Shown here: positions 54,275 through 63,145 of the stretch, piece by piece
How positions within the stretch are numbered: the first letter of the stretch is position 1
Layout of the letters: the number at the start of each line of letters is the position of its first letter
Assembly: GCF_007859765.1 (NCBI RefSeq)
Contig: NZ_SIHJ01000001.1
Span: 2,667,311 to 2,731,310, forward strand
DNA from: Posidoniimonas corsicana
Lineage (GTDB): Bacteria > Planctomycetota > Planctomycetia > Pirellulales > Lacipirellulaceae
Length of the DNA stretch: 64,000 bases
Direction: 5' to 3'
The notes under the pieces: model-generated
The model's input: the letters and a program-made list of their open reading frames with translations, nothing else
Database searches by the model: none
Told to the model about the DNA's origin: nothing
Program-made: the position numbers and the translations under genes

Positions 54275-54901
54275 CTATGCGGCCTCGGAGGCACGAATGC
54301 CCACGCGGGTGTAGTGGGCGATGGTGCGGGCAAGCTCCACAGCAGCAAGCGCATCAGAGAGTGCGGTGTGCGTCGGCCGGGCCTTGAGGGAGAAGATCTC
54401 CGCGAGCGTTTCAAGCCGGTGGTCAGCGGGCGGGTCGATCGTCTGGTGGTTCATCGAGAAGAACCATTCACTGAGCTGTCGGGTGTCGAGAACGCTTCGC
54501 TTAGCAGGAAAGAACTCGCCGTGGCGTCGAAACCAGGCCCTGAGAGTCCCGGCGTCAAACTCGACGTTGTGCCCGGCGATCTTGGCGAGCCGGTAGGCCT
54601 TGCCATTCTTCGAGGTGAACTCTTCGGTGGCGTGTTTTCTCAGGAAGTGGGCAAGCTTCTTGATGGCGTCTTCTTCTGGGATGGCGTACTGCTCCCAGAC
54701 CGAGGGGCGGAACTTGGAGAGCCCCAAAAACCGGACCTCGGAATCCTTGGCCGAGAACTGCACCCTAGTCTCTAATCGGTCAATTTCCTGGTAGCTTCCC
54801 GACACAACCGCTATGGCGGCGAGCTCGATGATCGGGGAGGTGCGTTTTCTGCCGGCTCTCTCAATGTCGAGGAATACGGTGCTGTGGTGGTCAGGTTCCA
54901 T
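54275..54901 (-). CDS. DEDDh 3'-5' exonuclease, DnaQ-like
   Basis: 208 residues. Exo I HSTVFLDIERAG (D,E), Exo II IAGHNVEFDAGTLRAWF (D), Exo III HTALSDALAAVELA (H, D). The order and spacing are those of RNase T/DnaQ exonucleases. No polymerase-binding tail recognised. On plasmids such proteins may help DNA repair or phage and host nuclease defence. Next to the candidate oriT. Confidence 0.85.
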   Translation of the reverse strand: MEPDHHSTVFLDIERAGRKRTSPIIELAAIAVVSGSYQEIDRLETRVQFSAKDSEVRFLGLSKFRPSVWEQYAIPEEDAIKKLAHFLRKHATEEFTSKNGKAYRLAKIAGHNVEFDAGTLRAWFRRHGEFFPAKRSVLDTRQLSEWFFSMNHQTIDPPADHRLETLAEIFSLKARPTHTALSDALAAVELARTIAHYTRVGIRASEAA

Positions 54902-55389
54902 CCCCCGATACTACGGCATCGGTTGCGCTACGCAAATCTTCTTGCACCGTCGTCGCCGTAGGCGACACAAGTAATACGGGAGCGCAGGTCGACCGGCGCC
55001 CAAGTAAGAGCACAGCCGCCCGTTGCCGGCAGGTCCAAGCTGCGACAGTAACTGGGCATTTCGGGCGCGCGAGGAATGCCCAGGCGCCAGCACGAACCCT
55101 CACGCGTTTGCCCGGCTTGTCGCTTCGAAGATGCACGGGTGTGTTCTTGTCTTTGGTGGGGATCCGGAAGCCGCCGCGCGGCTTTCCCTCAAACCTTGGT
55201 TCCGGGCAACCCTGGTTTCCGATTCCCAAGGTTGGATCCCAATAGCCAGGGAACCTTGGTTCTGGGTTTCCGTGGTCCCTTAGTTTCTCGGTGGTCGGCT
55301 GCTGGCGTGTCTCACAGGACCGGCAGCGAGCTCTGAAGTGGGAGAGCGAGAGTGTTTGAGTAGCGGCCTGGGCTGTGGTATTCACTGCT
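54902..55389 (+). other. Candidate oriT region with inverted and direct repeats
   Basis: Non-coding between the exonuclease (minus) and the relaxosome operon (plus). It holds GGGCATT/AATGCCC (55054-55060 with 55075-55081), AACCTTGG/CCAAGGTT (55192-55199 with 55226-55233) and a direct repeat of AACCTTGGT 60 bp on (55252-55260) followed by GGTTTCCGTGGTCCC. Relaxases of the MobF type act at such an IR-rich site upstream of their genes. The nick site cannot be told from sequence. Confidence 0.5.
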
Positions 55390-55662
55390 ATGGCGAGAAA
55401 GAAAACCACCACCAAGAAGACCTCGAGAACGAAGCCCGATAAACCTGGCAGCCCCTCGGAGCTGTTGCCAACCCCGCCGCCGTCCGAGGACGCCGTCACC
55501 CTCAGCGTCGACATCCCGACCAAGACGAGCTTCCGGCTGAAGGTCGCGCTTCTTCACATGGAGGCCAGAGGGAGCAAGGTCGCCAAGAAGCAGTTCGTGC
55601 AGCAGGCGCTTGTCGATGCCCTTGACCGGTTTGATCAAGAGTGGGGAGGGCGTGATGGCTAA
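55390..55662 (+). CDS. Small basic protein, relaxosome accessory type
   Basis: Start set at ATG 55390 (MARKKTTTKKTSRTKPDKPG). 90 residues. A Lys/Thr/Pro-rich N-terminus is followed by VTLSVDIPTKTSFRLKVALL and HMEARGSKVAKKQFVQQAL, which fits a ribbon-helix-helix DNA-binding fold. It overlaps the next gene by 8 bp. Probably binds oriT. Confidence 0.6.
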   Translation: MARKKTTTKKTSRTKPDKPGSPSELLPTPPPSEDAVTLSVDIPTKTSFRLKVALLHMEARGSKVAKKQFVQQALVDALDRFDQEWGGRDG

Positions 55663-55912
55663 GAGGAGCGAGAAGTCGTTAGTTGAGCAGTGCGAGAAAG
55701 TCACCATCCGCTTTACCAGGGGACAGGCCGAGAAGATCGCCGAGGAGTGTTTGAAGGCGGGTATCCGCCCAAGCCAGTACCTCCGGATTGCCGGTGTGGC
55801 GTTTACCGATCACCGGTACCTGGACCTCAAGTCGATGATGCAGTCGGTGTTCGATGAGACGATCCGGTTGCGGCGAGACTTTAGCGACGCGTTGGTCAGC
55901 GGAGGCGACTAG
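55655..55912 (+). CDS. MobC-like relaxosome protein
   Basis: ATG 55655 with GGGAGGG just before. 85 residues: EQCEKVTIRFTRGQAEKIAE then GIRPSQYLRIAGVAF, the pattern of plasmid mobilization ribbon-helix-helix proteins. Two bp before the relaxase start, so one transcript. Confidence 0.65.
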   Translation: MAKRSEKSLVEQCEKVTIRFTRGQAEKIAEECLKAGIRPSQYLRIAGVAFTDHRYLDLKSMMQSVFDETIRLRRDFSDALVSGGD

Positions 55913-55914
55913 CG

Positions 55915-58392
55915 ATGCTATCGATCAGCAAGATTGGAGGCGGCGACGCCGTGGCCTACTACGCCTCGCTCTCTGAGCAAGAAGGAATCGTTGGAAACTA
56001 CTACTCTAACGACGGCAAGCGACCAGGGCGTTGGTTTGGAGCAGGCGCCGCCGCACTCGGGCTCAGTGGCGACATCGATCTGACTTCGTTCACACATCTT
56101 CTGGAAGGGAGGTCACCTGATGGGCAGTCGGATCTGGTGCAGCAGCGAAACGGCGATCAGCTCAAGCGGCGAGCCGGTTTCGATCTTACGTTCTCGGTTC
56201 CCAAGAGCTACTCGGTTCTGTGGTCTCAGGTTTCTGACGAGAAACGAGCCGAGCTAGACCGGATTGCCGAGCAGGCCCTCCAGCGGACGCTCGAGCTTGT
56301 GCAGGCGGAGTGCGGAAAGACCCGCCGGGGGCGAAACGGGGCCGTGGTCGAAGAAGGGAAGCTGATCGGCGCGATCTTCAAGCACGACACGGCGAGGGCC
56401 ATCCCGGGCGAGGCGCCCGACTGCAACGTCCACTACCACTGTGTTCTGGCCAACGTTGTTATCCGCGGCGACGGCACGGCTGGAACGCTGGATGCCCGAA
56501 CGCTCTTTGAACGAAGAAAGAAGGTTGCCCTAGGCTCGATGTTTCGAGCCGAGCTGGCAGCTCTCTTAAGGAATGAACGGGGAATCGAGACCTACCGACC
56601 GATCAAGCCCGGCAAGAAGGAGCCGGTAAGCTGGTTTGAAATTCGGGGCGTTCCCATCGTACTTCTTGAAGCCATGAGCAAGCGTCGGTCGGAGATTGAG
56701 GCATGGCTCCGAACGCACGGCCTGTCTGGCGCCCGGGCGGCCGAGAAGGCAAATCTTAGTACCCGACGAAAGAAGGAGACGTTCTCGTGGCAGGCCCTAA
56801 GCAAGGCTTGGCTAGAGCTTGGCCACGAGCATGGCTGGTCGCGAGCCGACGCGGATGCCCTGATGACGCAATCGCTTTCCGACCGTCGGCCGGCAAAGAC
56901 AGCCGAGCAGCTGGCCAGGCAGTCGCTTGCGATGGTGATGCAGAACCGAGCCAGATTCACACGGAACGAGCTGATGGAGCGAGCCGCGATTGAGGCCCAG
57001 ACCACTGGCCCAGGGATCGATGGTGTGCTGAAGGCCATCGACCTGACGCTCAGCAACACACATGAGGTTGTGCGGCTTCAGGACAAGGACCGGTTGGCGA
57101 CGTTTACCACGAGGGAGATGCTCCAGCTAGAGAGAGACACACTGAATCGAGCACTGACGATCAGTCACCGCAGCGACCACGCGGTCGAGCTCAGCGAGGT
57201 CGCCTCTGTTGCGGTTCGCTACCCGACCCTCAGGCGGGACCAACGTGAAGCCGTGCGGACGATCTGCACCGGCAGTGACTGCGTTTCCATCACCGGGATT
57301 GCCGGCAGTGGCAAGACCTACATGCTGGGCGTGACGCGCGAGGTGCTCTCGTCAGCCGGCTATACACTGGTCGGCACAGCCCTTGCCGCCGACGCCGCCA
57401 AAGGGCTGGAGGAAGGTGCGGGCATCGAGTCCACTCATCTTCACAAACTGCTCTACGATCTTAATCACGGCTACGCCAGGCTTACCGACGAAACGGTTGT
57501 TGTGCTGGACGAAGCCGGCATGGTCGGCACCCGCCAGCTTGCCGAGCTCATGCGCCGCGTCGATCAGGCTAAAGCCAAGCTCGTGATGGTGGGCGATGCG
57601 CTTCAGCTCCAACCCGTTGACGCTGGCGCTCCGTTTCGAGCTATCAGCGAAGCAATCGGCACTACCGAGCTCGGTGAGATTGTCAGGCAGCGAGATGCCT
57701 ACGCCAGGCAGGTCGTACGAGACCTGCGCTCGGGACGTGCGCAGGACGCACTCCGAGAACTCTTCGGGCGTGGCCAGGTGGCAATCGAGCGTGAGGCAGA
57801 GTCGACTCGGGAGAAACTCGTTGGCGACTGGGAACGATTTGTGTTTGAGGAAGCAGTACCGCTTGGGGAAGTAGCGGTGCTTTGCGGCATGAACGAGGAT
57901 GTTCGAGATCTCAACCGGCGTTTGCAGGCAGTCATGCGGCGGCGGGGAGAGCTTGGCGACTACCGATTGGAGCTGGATGGGCTGGAGTTCTCACTCGGCG
58001 ACCGGGTGGCGATCACCAGGAACCACCGGCTCTTAGGAGCTCGCAATGGTGAGCGGGGCGAAGTGGTTGGAGCGTCGGGAAGAACCCTGTGGGTAAAGCT
58101 CGAGAGCGGCTTCGAAATCGAAATCGACACGGAGGAGTTTGCTGGCGTCACGCTCGACTACGCCAAGTCAATCCACCGCTCCCAGGGAAAAACTGCCGAG
58201 CACACTTTGTTTCTAACCGGCGACGTCATGACAGCACTCGAGACCAGCTACGTGGCCGGTAGCCGTGCTCGAGACAAGACGTTTGTCTATTCGCATCTCT
58301 CGGCTGTCGAGTCGATCGATTGCCTGGCGGCGATGATGAACGAGTCCCGCCAGAACGAGATGGCTAGTGAGTATGTGCTGGAGCCAGAGTGA
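55915..58392 (+). CDS. MobF conjugative relaxase-helicase (TrwC/TraI type)
   Basis: 825 residues. The N-terminal relaxase domain has tyrosines Y15-Y16 and Y29-Y30 and the metal triad H157, H173, H175 (FKHDTARAIP, NVHYHCVLANVV). The C-terminal RecD-like helicase has Walker A ITGIAGSGKTYMLG (~residue 461), Walker B VVVLDEAGMVG (~531) and a late YAKSIHRSQGKTAEHTLFL. It nicks oriT, covalently holds the 5' end and unwinds DNA for transfer. Stop overlaps the coupling-protein start by 4 bp. Confidence 0.92.
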   Translation: MLSISKIGGGDAVAYYASLSEQEGIVGNYYSNDGKRPGRWFGAGAAALGLSGDIDLTSFTHLLEGRSPDGQSDLVQQRNGDQLKRRAGFDLTFSVPKSYSVLWSQVSDEKRAELDRIAEQALQRTLELVQAECGKTRRGRNGAVVEEGKLIGAIFKHDTARAIPGEAPDCNVHYHCVLANVVIRGDGTAGTLDARTLFERRKKVALGSMFRAELAALLRNERGIETYRPIKPGKKEPVSWFEIRGVPIVLLEAMSKRRSEIEAWLRTHGLSGARAAEKANLSTRRKKETFSWQALSKAWLELGHEHGWSRADADALMTQSLSDRRPAKTAEQLARQSLAMVMQNRARFTRNELMERAAIEAQTTGPGIDGVLKAIDLTLSNTHEVVRLQDKDRLATFTTREMLQLERDTLNRALTISHRSDHAVELSEVASVAVRYPTLRRDQREAVRTICTGSDCVSITGIAGSGKTYMLGVTREVLSSAGYTLVGTALAADAAKGLEEGAGIESTHLHKLLYDLNHGYARLTDETVVVLDEAGMVGTRQLAELMRRVDQAKAKLVMVGDALQLQPVDAGAPFRAISEAIGTTELGEIVRQRDAYARQVVRDLRSGRAQDALRELFGRGQVAIEREAESTREKLVGDWERFVFEEAVPLGEVAVLCGMNEDVRDLNRRLQAVMRRRGELGDYRLELDGLEFSLGDRVAITRNHRLLGARNGERGEVVGASGRTLWVKLESGFEIEIDTEEFAGVTLDYAKSIHRSQGKTAEHTLFLTGDVMTALETSYVAGSRARDKTFVYSHLSAVESIDCLAAMMNESRQNEMASEYVLEPE

Positions 58393-60008
58393 TGGAGTGG
58401 GTGAGTGGACTGTTTGTGCTGGGGCTGGCCGTCAGCGTCCTGGGCGCACGGCCCATCGCCCGCAAACTCCGTATCAGGGCATACTCCCGGGGCCGGTTGC
58501 TCCGCAGTAAACACCCCGCCCAAAAAGTCGCAGGCGATAAGAGCACCGGACTTCGCTGGGGAAACGCGTATCTCCCCGAATCGGCCGCAACGCAGCACAC
58601 GCTGGTGGTCGGCACCACCGGCAGCGGCAAGAGTCAGGTGCAACGGCTCTTGATGCGAGAGCCCCTGTTGCGGATCAAGCCCGGCAGCGACCACCGGGCA
58701 CTCGTCTACGACGCCAAGGGAGAGTCGACCGCCTATCTTAGGCGGATCGGAGTCACGGCCCCGCTCTACAGCTTGAACCCTTTCGAGAAGCGAAACGACT
58801 GGCCCAAGGCGGTCGCCTGGGACATCGGCAAAGACATCACCTCACCTGCCAGGGCGCTAAACCTGGCTGCGGCGCTCATCAAGCAAGAGCAAGGGGGCGC
58901 CAACGGGTACTTTACGGACGCTGCCCGGCTGGTCGTCGACGGCGTTGTTACCAGTTTCATGCGGCACGCAGGAAGCGACTGGACGCTAGCCGATCTCGTC
59001 AACGCTGCTACGACCCGAAGCGCCATGGAGCGTGTGCTCAGTCGAGATCGACAGGGGAGGGGCGTCATTGAGAGCTTCCTCGGCGACGACCGGACCGGCT
59101 ACGCCGTGGCGTCCACAGTCGCCAGCAAGATGCGGTACTATTCGGCCGTGGCCGCCCTCTGGCAGCGGTGTGAGCACAAGATAAGCCTCCGGGAGTGGCT
59201 ATCAAGCAGCTCGATTCTGCTGCTGGGCGACAACGAGACGGCATCAGCCTCACTTGATGTAGTGAATCAACTGATGTTTACCGTCATCGCCGAGGAAATT
59301 GATCTCCAGGGAAACTCTGCCAACCGAAGGACATGGCTCTGGCTCGACGAAGTGCGTCTCGCTGGCGGTGTGCTCAACAGCGGGAAGCTTGCCCGCCTTG
59401 CCGTCAAGGGCCGCTCACGCGGCGCCGCCCTGGTGCTTAGCTTTCAAGATATCGATGGGTTTCGGCTGGTCGCGGGCAAGGAGACCGCCAACGAGGTCGT
59501 CGCTCAGTGCAGCAATATTGCGTTACTTAGGATGTCGGGGGAGGCGTCCGCTGAGTGGGCATCCAAGGTCATTGGCCAACACGAGACGATCGAGGTGCAC
59601 CACTCGGATTCCACCAGGTTGCTGGGTGCTGAGAGTCGGACCGAGCAACGCGTCGTCAAAGACGCCCTTATGCCCTCGCAGTTCTACGAGTTCCCGGCCA
59701 CGAACCCACAGAACGGCCTGCACGGAGTATTCATCTCGACCGCCAGGGGGGCTGAGCTGGTGAGGATAGCGCCGAACGAGGTTGCAGAGGTTGTCGTCAC
59801 CGCCCTGCAGGAAGAGCGGGATGCCATCGTGGTGAGGCCCAGCGCGGATCAGTGGCTACGGGAGTGGACTTCCAGTGACTACCGGCGGCTCGGTGTCGAA
59901 CGCGGGATTGAGGGCGCCGCCCATGTGACGCCCGAGATGAAGCCGAAACTCAGGCTGCGCCGTCCTGACGGCATGGCGGAGGTGCGGCTACCGAAGGCGG
60001 TCGTGTAA
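58389..60008 (+). CDS. Type IV coupling protein (TrwB/TraD type)
   Basis: 539 residues. A short N-terminal hydrophobic segment (SGLFVLGLAVSVLGARPIAR). Walker A VVGTTGSGKSQVQRLL near residue 75. The second motif TWLWLDEVRLAGGVLNSGKL near 315 and the helical all-alpha region after GYFTDAARLVVDGVVTSF fit the TrwB/TraD nucleotide-binding domain. Compared with plasmid TraD the membrane part is minimal. It links the relaxosome to a type IV secretion channel, but no such channel genes are in the window. Confidence 0.88.
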   Translation: MMEWVSGLFVLGLAVSVLGARPIARKLRIRAYSRGRLLRSKHPAQKVAGDKSTGLRWGNAYLPESAATQHTLVVGTTGSGKSQVQRLLMREPLLRIKPGSDHRALVYDAKGESTAYLRRIGVTAPLYSLNPFEKRNDWPKAVAWDIGKDITSPARALNLAAALIKQEQGGANGYFTDAARLVVDGVVTSFMRHAGSDWTLADLVNAATTRSAMERVLSRDRQGRGVIESFLGDDRTGYAVASTVASKMRYYSAVAALWQRCEHKISLREWLSSSSILLLGDNETASASLDVVNQLMFTVIAEEIDLQGNSANRRTWLWLDEVRLAGGVLNSGKLARLAVKGRSRGAALVLSFQDIDGFRLVAGKETANEVVAQCSNIALLRMSGEASAEWASKVIGQHETIEVHHSDSTRLLGAESRTEQRVVKDALMPSQFYEFPATNPQNGLHGVFISTARGAELVRIAPNEVAEVVVTALQEERDAIVVRPSADQWLREWTSSDYRRLGVERGIEGAAHVTPEMKPKLRLRRPDGMAEVRLPKAVV

Positions 60009-60372
60009 GGAAGCAGGGAAGGATTGATAAAAAGAGAAGTGAGAGGAGTCGCCACGGTGCGGTTCGTGCTGCTCGGTCAGAGGCAGACAAGAACTGGCTG
60101 ACGCTGTCTGGCAGCGGTACTCGGATCGCCGCCCATCCCTTGTTGCGAGCATGAGGTCACCACGTGTTCGGGTTGCCGTCATGGGCTTCTGCCGCCCGCC
60201 CCTTTATCAGGACAGCTGGAGGTCGGCAACGCAGTAAGCATTCGCCGGCGCCAGCGCCGTGGTTGGAAAAGTGCGCAGAAGTTTACGTCCTGCGCGTATT
60301 TGAGGACAAAACTCTGAGGTTGAAAACGACTGGGAATCTGGATTTCGTCGCCAGAATCCACATCGACGGAGA
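60009..60372. other. Gene-free stretch after the coupling protein
   Basis: About 360 bp, no gene, repeat or hairpin that I can support. It could be the border between the plasmid backbone and its defence cargo. Confidence 0.35.
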
Positions 60373-61428
60373 TCAGGGATACAACCGACCAATCGTCTCA
60401 AGGCTTGGGCTATTTAGCAAATCGCCAGGTGTTACGTAGTCAGCGATGACGGCCAAGGCCTTCTGGGCTGGCGAAGCGGACAAGGGCGCGGTGCAGCGGA
60501 ACTCTCTGTCAGCATTGTCAACGAATGGGGCGTCGGCGATAGACGAGACAAACTCTCGGGCCAATGCTTCCACCTGGGTTTCAGAGACCTCTGGTGCTTT
60601 CTCGTTAGCCGTCGCGACAGCATTCCCAGCCGCCGAGCCGGCCATGAAGGGCACCTGCTCTCCCGTCCATTCGTAGATCATCGCATCCAACTCAGCTTCG
60701 GACACATCCACGGGAGCCGCGGTCGCATAAAGCAACTCTCCTGGCCCTTCGGGTTCATCCAGAATCCGTGCGAACAAGCTACCCGGTTCGATAGTTGGAA
60801 TCTCGGTCTCCGGCCGAGCTGCAAACAACCGCTCCCGAATCCGCCGCCCGGCCCAACGACGCCGGGGCTCTCGCCTCGATTGCGAGAGGATTGCGAGGGA
60901 GTAGACATCATCGTCCTCTAGTAAAGCTTCGTCGTACGCGCGGTATACAAACTCTGAGCAGATCATCGGCTCGCGGCCCTCAGAACTGATCAGACGGATG
61001 AACTCGTTGGCTCTATGCAGCACGCCGTAAATGATCTTACGAAGGAGGCCATCGCCGAGGTTGACCTTGTGCGCTACGCAGATTGCCGCGACCAACAAGA
61101 TCTGGTCGAAGCCGTAGCGGCTCCCGTCAGAAAGCCGCCTATTTGCCGCTGTAAGAACCGCACCTAGCTCATGAGTGGAGGTTAGCCTACGCACCTCTAC
61201 CCAGTCGCAACCGGCAATGCTGTAGTGCAGCGGATTTGGGTGCAGCCCTGGGTTGCCCATAATGAGCGACTCGCCAACTTGCTCGTCGCCAAGATACAAC
61301 CCGGCATGACTGACTTCCGTTCCATCCAGCTTGCGGATCAGCACCGACATCGCGTTCTTCCAGGCATTCGATGCACGGTAGAGCAGCACGTCACCAGGAA
61401 GAAGATCGTTTGCGTCTAGACTGTTCAT
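60373..61428 (-). CDS. Permuted papain-like (YiiX/NlpC-type) protein
   Basis: Start set at ATG 61428 with GAAGGG before it; 351 residues. LLPGDVLLYRASNAWKNAMS then VSHAGLYLG supplies the His, and PMICSEFVYRAYDEAL the Cys, in the order of permuted NlpC/P60 or YiiX-like enzymes. The C-terminal half is acidic and unfamiliar. Such folds cut amide or ester bonds in lipids or peptidoglycan. It follows the CBASS cyclase by 139 bp and may be an accessory, or unrelated. Confidence 0.7.
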   Translation of the reverse strand: MNSLDANDLLPGDVLLYRASNAWKNAMSVLIRKLDGTEVSHAGLYLGDEQVGESLIMGNPGLHPNPLHYSIAGCDWVEVRRLTSTHELGAVLTAANRRLSDGSRYGFDQILLVAAICVAHKVNLGDGLLRKIIYGVLHRANEFIRLISSEGREPMICSEFVYRAYDEALLEDDDVYSLAILSQSRREPRRRWAGRRIRERLFAARPETEIPTIEPGSLFARILDEPEGPGELLYATAAPVDVSEAELDAMIYEWTGEQVPFMAGSAAGNAVATANEKAPEVSETQVEALAREFVSSIADAPFVDNADREFRCTAPLSASPAQKALAVIADYVTPGDLLNSPSLETIGRLYP

Positions 61429-61567
61429 GGCATGCCCTTCTTGCAATATTCCTATTCTATAGATGTTAAAGTAAATAGCCGTAACTGTAACTCAAAGCCC
61501 AACGAATCGTATTGGTGTGATCTGTCTGATTCCTGATAGCCACCCAGGAAATCAATTCGAATGCAAA
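61429..61567. other. Short AT-rich spacer
   Basis: The gap between CBASS cyclase and papain-like gene is AT-rich (TATTCCTATTCTATAGATG) and may hold a promoter for the latter. Confidence 0.3.
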
Positions 61568-63133
61568 TCACTCAATATTGACGACGAACTCCCCGCTACG
61601 AGCAACGCACACGCCGCCTTTCACAACGAAGCACTCGACCCAGTGCATTCCAGCGTATTGCGTCGATTCATGCCGCTTCCTGCCGCTGGCATCGCTGCGG
61701 TAAAAATCCCCCCGTAGCTGCTGGGCCGCTGTTGCTTCTTTCCCGGTATTCACCACCTGCCAGTGAACGTCATAGGGCTTTGGGATGTCAGTGATCGCCT
61801 GGAATTCGAGGTCAACCCGCTTGGGGAGCGGCGCGCCGTTGCTGCCAAACCGTGTCGGGCGGAATCCGTTCCGGAAGTAGCGGGCGCGAATCTCGACTCG
61901 GTGACCCAACGGTCGCATTCGCCACTTTGGCGGCTGCCGGTGTGGGGCGTCGAGGCGCAACCAGGCACGCGGCACGCGGCCGAACGCGGAGATCGGCGCC
62001 TGCTGGGCGCCCGGCAGTGGGCCGGAGTATCGGCTTGCCACGGCGCTGCCCGGGCGGTCGCCGAAGACGCCCCGGAGCTTCGTTTCAAGTTCGCCGCGAG
62101 ACGTGACGTTGAGGAGGTCGTCGATGTCTTCTTGGACCCATTCGACCCACTGGAAAAACGCTTCCGCCTTGTTGCTGCCCGGCTCGTTCCAGCGATCGGC
62201 AAAATTCTCTTCTGGGTTCACCGGGTTGGGAATTACCCACTGGTCAGCGTCGCAGCGGATCGCCCCGGACTGCTGGTAGTCCCGCATCCTGTGGACGAAG
62301 CTCGCGAGCGTCGAGTACACGTCGGGTTCTTGCCGATACCCGCTGGCTGCCAGCGTCGAGATGATCATCGAGATCGGTTTGTCACACTCATCATCGCGGC
62401 CGTCAAAGCGGACGTCACGGTGTCGTTTGAGAATCTGGATCGCCCGTTGCAACGGAGTCCGCACGAGCTGGTCGGGGACATCGTCCACGCGAGCGAATAG
62501 GTCTGGGTGGCGCGCCTGAAGCGACGCCCGCGAGCGGGCCGCGACCGCGAGAAATACCTCGCGTTGCCGCTCGAAGAACCAATCGACGTAGCCTGCGGGG
62601 TTCGTGCCGCCCCAGCGGTAAACGTCGGCGGTGCGGTTGGTGAGCGCGACCGATTGCTCGCTGTGGCGCGGCTGGACTCCGGCGTGGTAGGACGGGTCGG
62701 GAACGCACGGCAGCACGTCGAGATGGAAGCCTACGCCGTCCGCCTCGGCGTAGGTGAGCGTCCAGCAACGTCTCCCCTCGGCGTCGAGCATGTCCCGATA
62801 TTTGCCATGCGCCTTCAGGCGGTCGCCAACCAGCCGCTTGACGACGGAGGGCGAAGTCGCCCCCTTCGGGATCTTGAGTTCACAGACCAGATCAATGTCG
62901 TACTCCGGGGACTGGTAGGTCGGCAGCGGGCGGACCACCGTGCCGAGCCGGAACGACCCCTGTGGGTAGACGCGCGTCTCTCCCGTCGCGCCGTGATACT
63001 CCCCCTCTTCGAGCCAGCGTCCGACCGCTTCGTACCGTTCCACCGCTTCGCGGTACTTCGAGGGGGGGATGTCAAGTTCCCTGGCGACCTCGACTAGCAG
63101 CGTGTCAACGATCAGCATCCGGTTGTCGGGCAT
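61568..63133 (-). CDS. CBASS CD-NTase with AGS-C sensor domain
   Basis: 521 residues. The nucleotidyltransferase signature is YPQGSFRLGTVVRPLPTY (G59-S60) then D79-I-D81 (EYDIDLVCEL), and the third metal ligand D139 (GVGFHLDVLPC). The end (VDLEFQAITDIPKPYDVHWQ, VNTGKEATAAQQLRGDFYRS and HWVECFVVKGGVCVARSGEF) is the AGS-C sensor domain that accompanies CBASS cyclases. It makes a cyclic di- or trinucleotide upon phage infection that activates the effector encoded 12 bp upstream. Clade cannot be told by eye. Confidence 0.92.
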   Translation of the reverse strand: MPDNRMLIVDTLLVEVARELDIPPSKYREAVERYEAVGRWLEEGEYHGATGETRVYPQGSFRLGTVVRPLPTYQSPEYDIDLVCELKIPKGATSPSVVKRLVGDRLKAHGKYRDMLDAEGRRCWTLTYAEADGVGFHLDVLPCVPDPSYHAGVQPRHSEQSVALTNRTADVYRWGGTNPAGYVDWFFERQREVFLAVAARSRASLQARHPDLFARVDDVPDQLVRTPLQRAIQILKRHRDVRFDGRDDECDKPISMIISTLAASGYRQEPDVYSTLASFVHRMRDYQQSGAIRCDADQWVIPNPVNPEENFADRWNEPGSNKAEAFFQWVEWVQEDIDDLLNVTSRGELETKLRGVFGDRPGSAVASRYSGPLPGAQQAPISAFGRVPRAWLRLDAPHRQPPKWRMRPLGHRVEIRARYFRNGFRPTRFGSNGAPLPKRVDLEFQAITDIPKPYDVHWQVVNTGKEATAAQQLRGDFYRSDASGRKRHESTQYAGMHWVECFVVKGGVCVARSGEFVVNIE

Positions 63134-63145
63134 TGTGGAATCCTT

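Noticed and set aside
54891-55523. 210-residue minus-strand ORF over the oriT candidate
   Set aside because: Runs antisense through repeats and into the relaxosome gene; composition not protein-like.
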